A program made the position numbers and the translations under genes. This document shows positions 5,855 to 8,264 of a DNA stretch of 8,264 nt, in pieces (the first letter of the stretch is position 1; each line of letters starts with the position of its first letter). The notes under the pieces are model-generated. The model was not told the DNA's origin. It did no database searches and saw only the letters and a program-made list of their open reading frames with translations. Where the stretch lies: NCBI GenBank assembly GCA_024689165.1, contig JAILDS010000251.1:1-8264 (forward strand). The letters run 5' to 3'. Source of the stretch: Clostridia bacterium. Its GTDB lineage: Bacteria > Bacillota > Clostridia > Oscillospirales > Acutalibacteraceae.

Positions 5855-8221
5855 ATGACCAAGCAGTTTTTATCGCTCAGAAGGCAGCTTATCGAGCGCG
5901 AATTCTCCAACCTGAACCCGAGGCAGTTCGACGCAGTCACGACTGTCAACGGGCAGGTGCTCGTCCTCGCGGGCGCGGGGTCGGGCAAGACGACCGTGCT
6001 CGTGGACAGGTGCGCCTGCATCCTCAAATACGGCGACGCGTACAACAGCCTTAACACCGGCGGAGAGGTCTCTGCGGAGCATATCGCCGCCATGGAATCA
6101 GCCCTTAAAACGGGCGGCGACCCCGACATCCCGCCGGGAATGCTGAGCGTCGGCAGTCCCTCGCCATGGAACATCCTCGCGATAACGTTTACTAACAAGG
6201 CCGCCGGAGAGCTCAAGGAGCGCATCGCGAAACGTCTCGGCGAGGACGGCCTCAGCGTCAACGCATCGACCTTCCACTCCGCCTGTCTGAGGATCCTGCG
6301 CGCAAAGAGCGAATATACGCCGTACTCTTCGCATTTCACTATCTACGACACGGACGACCAGAAGCGCGTCGTCAAGGACTGCCTGCGGGAGATCGGCATA
6401 GATGAGAAGCACCTGCCGCCGAAGCAGGCGCTGTCTTTCATCTCGCGCCAGAAGGACAGGCTCGTCTCGCCCGCCGAATGCGCCGAGGAGAACCGCGACA
6501 ACCGCCGCGCCGATCTTTTCGTGCGCGTTTACGGTCTTTATGACGCCGCGCTGAAAAAAGCCGACGCGATGGATTTCGACGACATCATCGTAAACACCGT
6601 CGAGCTTTTCAGGAAGAACCCCGACGTGCTCGCCTATTACCGGCATCTGTACCGTTACATAATGGTAGACGAGTATCAGGACACGAACTTCGCACAGAAC
6701 GTTCTCGTCAGCCTCCTTGCGGGTGAGGACGGGAACCTGTGCGTCGTAGGCGACGACGACCAGAGCATCTACAAATTCCGCGGCGCCACCGTAGAGAACA
6801 TCCTCGGGTTCGACAAGGAATACCCCCGCTGCCGCACCATAAGGCTCGAACAGAATTACCGTTCCACCCAGGTGATACTCGACGCCGCGAACGCCGTCAT
6901 CGCAAACAACAGCCTCAGGAAGGGCAAAAACCTGTGGACAGATAAGGAAGGCGGCGAGAAGATCCGCTGCGTGCTGTGCCCGACGGACATGGGCGAGGGC
7001 GATTTCATAGCGGACGACGTCTCTTCGCTGGTCGCTTCCGGCGACGCGAAATGCTCCGACTTCGCAGTCCTTTACCGCATGGGCATGCAGTCGAACCTCA
7101 TCGAGCGCGCTTTCGCCAGGCGCGGCGTGCCGTACAGGATAATCGGCGGGCACAGGTTTTACGACCGCGCCGAGATACGCGACATGATCAGCTATCTGTC
7201 GCTGTGCGACAACCCGCATGACAACTACCGCCTCCGCCGGGTGATAAACGTACCGAAAAGAGGCATCGGCGACACGACCGTCGAGCAGCTCGCGGAAATA
7301 TCGTCGCGTCTGGGGCTGAGCATTTATGAGATCATCTGCAATCCGCGGGAATTCTCCGTTCTGACCCGATCCGCCGGGAAACTGACCGAATTCGCCGGGA
7401 TGATAACGGAGCTTCACGAGGCTTCGCTCGAAAAAAGCCCCTCGGAGCTTATCGAGTATATCCTTGAGCGAACGGGTTATCTCGACTACCTTTCCCTCGA
7501 CCCGTCGACGGTCCAGACTCGGACCGAAAACGTCGAGGAGCTGAAAAGCCAGCTCGTCCGTTTCGAGGAAGAAAAAGACAAGGCGGGCGAACCCGCGGAG
7601 CTTTTCGACTTCCTTGAGGACGCCGCCCTGCAGAGCGATATTGACAACTACAACTCCTCCGAAGACGCTGTCGTGCTCATGACGATGCACGCTGCGAAGG
7701 GACTTGAGTTCAACAGGGTCTATATCGTCGGCATGGAAAACGGCATTTTCCCGTCCGAGGCAAACATCTACGATGAGGAGCAGCTCCAGGAGGAGCGCAG
7801 GCTCGCCTACGTGGGCATCACCCGGGCAAGGCAGACGCTGACGCTCACTCTCGCGCAGTCAAGGACCATCTTCGGCAGGACAGGCTCGAACAAGCCGTCG
7901 CTGTTCCTGACCGAGATACCGCCCGAGCTGCTCAGGCAGACCAGAGCCGGATATCTCGGGACCCGGCAGCCGTCCCCCGGCTCTCAGAGGACGGGCTCCG
8001 CCGCAGGACGTCCCGACCCCGGCGAAGCCGTCCGGCGGGCCGCGGCAAAGCCGGCGCCCGTTTCCGTCTCCGTCGGCGACAGGGTCAAACACCGCGTCTA
8101 CGGCGAAGGGCTCGTCCTGTCGGGCCTGCGGCTCGGGAACGACAGCCTCGTCGAGGTCGCTTTCGATACCGCCGGCACTAAAAAGCTTATGGCAGCCTCC
8201 GCGAGGCTCGAAAAGCTGTAA
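5855..8221 (+). CDS. pcrA: PcrA/UvrD-type superfamily 1A DNA helicase
   Basis: ATP-driven 3'-5' DNA helicase/translocase for nucleotide excision repair, plasmid replication and removal of protein or RNA polymerase roadblocks. The 788 residues carry all motifs in order: Q motif with Q24, Walker A AGAGSGKT (39-46), motif Ia AITFTNKAA (109-117), Ib TFHS (139-142), II VDEYQDTN (271-278), III VGDDDQSIYKFRGA (298-311), IV EQNYRST (332-338), V LMTMHAAKGLEF (608-619) and VI EERRLAYVGITRAR (646-659). A Pro/Gly/Arg/Ala-rich, probably flexible linker (about 698-738) leads to a Tudor-like C-terminus, GDRVKHRVYGEGLVL (741-755) to the end. This domain contacts RNA polymerase in PcrA and argues for PcrA rather than Rep. 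Oddities: about 40 extra residues between Walker A and Ia, and F308 where PcrA and UvrD have Trp. The ATG is the first possible start after an in-frame stop at 5783, yet no Shine-Dalgarno sequence is seen. Confidence 0.96.
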   Translation: MTKQFLSLRRQLIEREFSNLNPRQFDAVTTVNGQVLVLAGAGSGKTTVLVDRCACILKYGDAYNSLNTGGEVSAEHIAAMESALKTGGDPDIPPGMLSVGSPSPWNILAITFTNKAAGELKERIAKRLGEDGLSVNASTFHSACLRILRAKSEYTPYSSHFTIYDTDDQKRVVKDCLREIGIDEKHLPPKQALSFISRQKDRLVSPAECAEENRDNRRADLFVRVYGLYDAALKKADAMDFDDIIVNTVELFRKNPDVLAYYRHLYRYIMVDEYQDTNFAQNVLVSLLAGEDGNLCVVGDDDQSIYKFRGATVENILGFDKEYPRCRTIRLEQNYRSTQVILDAANAVIANNSLRKGKNLWTDKEGGEKIRCVLCPTDMGEGDFIADDVSSLVASGDAKCSDFAVLYRMGMQSNLIERAFARRGVPYRIIGGHRFYDRAEIRDMISYLSLCDNPHDNYRLRRVINVPKRGIGDTTVEQLAEISSRLGLSIYEIICNPREFSVLTRSAGKLTEFAGMITELHEASLEKSPSELIEYILERTGYLDYLSLDPSTVQTRTENVEELKSQLVRFEEEKDKAGEPAELFDFLEDAALQSDIDNYNSSEDAVVLMTMHAAKGLEFNRVYIVGMENGIFPSEANIYDEEQLQEERRLAYVGITRARQTLTLTLAQSRTIFGRTGSNKPSLFLTEIPPELLRQTRAGYLGTRQPSPGSQRTGSAAGRPDPGEAVRRAAAKPAPVSVSVGDRVKHRVYGEGLVLSGLRLGNDSLVEVAFDTAGTKKLMAASARLEKL

Positions 8222-8236
8222 AATACCGATTTTCCC

Positions 8237-8256
8237 TCCGGACGACCGCTGCCGGA
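8237..8256 (+). terminator. Possible start of a terminator hairpin after pcrA
   Basis: TCCGG (8237-8241) and CCGGA (8252-8256) form a 5-bp inverted repeat around a 10-nt loop, 15 nt after the pcrA stop. The following ACATTCTT is cut by the window end, so a T-tract cannot be judged. Weak evidence. Confidence 0.22.
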
Positions 8257-8264
8257 ACATTCTT

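Noticed and set aside
6098..7690. Long open frame of 530 codons on the minus strand opposite pcrA
   Set aside because: It is exactly antisense to a complete, motif-rich helicase. Its product is Val/Ala/Asp/Arg-rich with no recognisable motif. GC-rich codon bias commonly keeps the antisense frame open.
1..8264. Search for mobile elements, CRISPR arrays, tRNA/rRNA genes, riboswitches, defence or toxin-antitoxin systems
   Set aside because: I saw no direct repeats, terminal inverted repeats, transposase or integrase motifs, clover-leaf sequences or defence domains. Almost all of the window is explained by eight housekeeping-type genes.

Overview
The window is ordinary core-genome DNA from a GC-rich, Gram-positive-type bacterium, most likely an uncultured or gut-associated member of the Clostridia (Firmicutes/Bacillota). 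The evidence is the pyrH-frr-uppS-cdsA gene order, a DivIVA-type protein, a PcrA-type helicase with a C-terminal Tudor-like domain, strong AGGAGG-type ribosome binding sites and sigma-A-like promoters. The class-level placement is inference from protein style; no marker gene for taxonomy is present.

Positions 1-2701 hold four genes on the minus strand, read pyrH (UMP kinase), frr (ribosome recycling factor), uppS (undecaprenyl diphosphate synthase), cdsA (CDP-diglyceride synthase, cut by the left window edge). They start from a good promoter at 2732-2760. UMP kinase feeds pyrimidine nucleotides to RNA, lipid and wall synthesis, Frr recycles ribosomes, UppS makes the C55 lipid carrier precursor, and CdsA makes CDP-diacylglycerol for phospholipids. 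The usual upstream partners rpsB and tsf are not next to pyrH.

A divergent control region of about 130 bp (2702-2831) separates this operon from plus-strand genes. It contains back-to-back promoters, -35 boxes 11 bp apart, embedded in A/T tracts that contrast sharply with the GC-rich surroundings.

Positions 2832-5728 hold three closely spaced plus-strand genes: malQ (4-alpha-glucanotransferase), a single-domain cyclophilin peptidyl-prolyl isomerase, and a DivIVA-like coiled-coil protein. Gaps of 21 and 23 nt, each carrying a good ribosome binding site, suggest one transcript. After a 126-nt gap with two weak hairpins comes a complete pcrA/uvrD helicase gene (5855-8221), the only complete gene here without a visible Shine-Dalgarno sequence.

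I found no mobile element, CRISPR array, tRNA, rRNA or defence system, and no convincing undescribed system. The points most worth a second look are the DivIVA-like protein and its neighbours, the extra segment and altered motif III of the helicase, the hairpin plus T6 between pyrH and frr, and the divergent promoter region.
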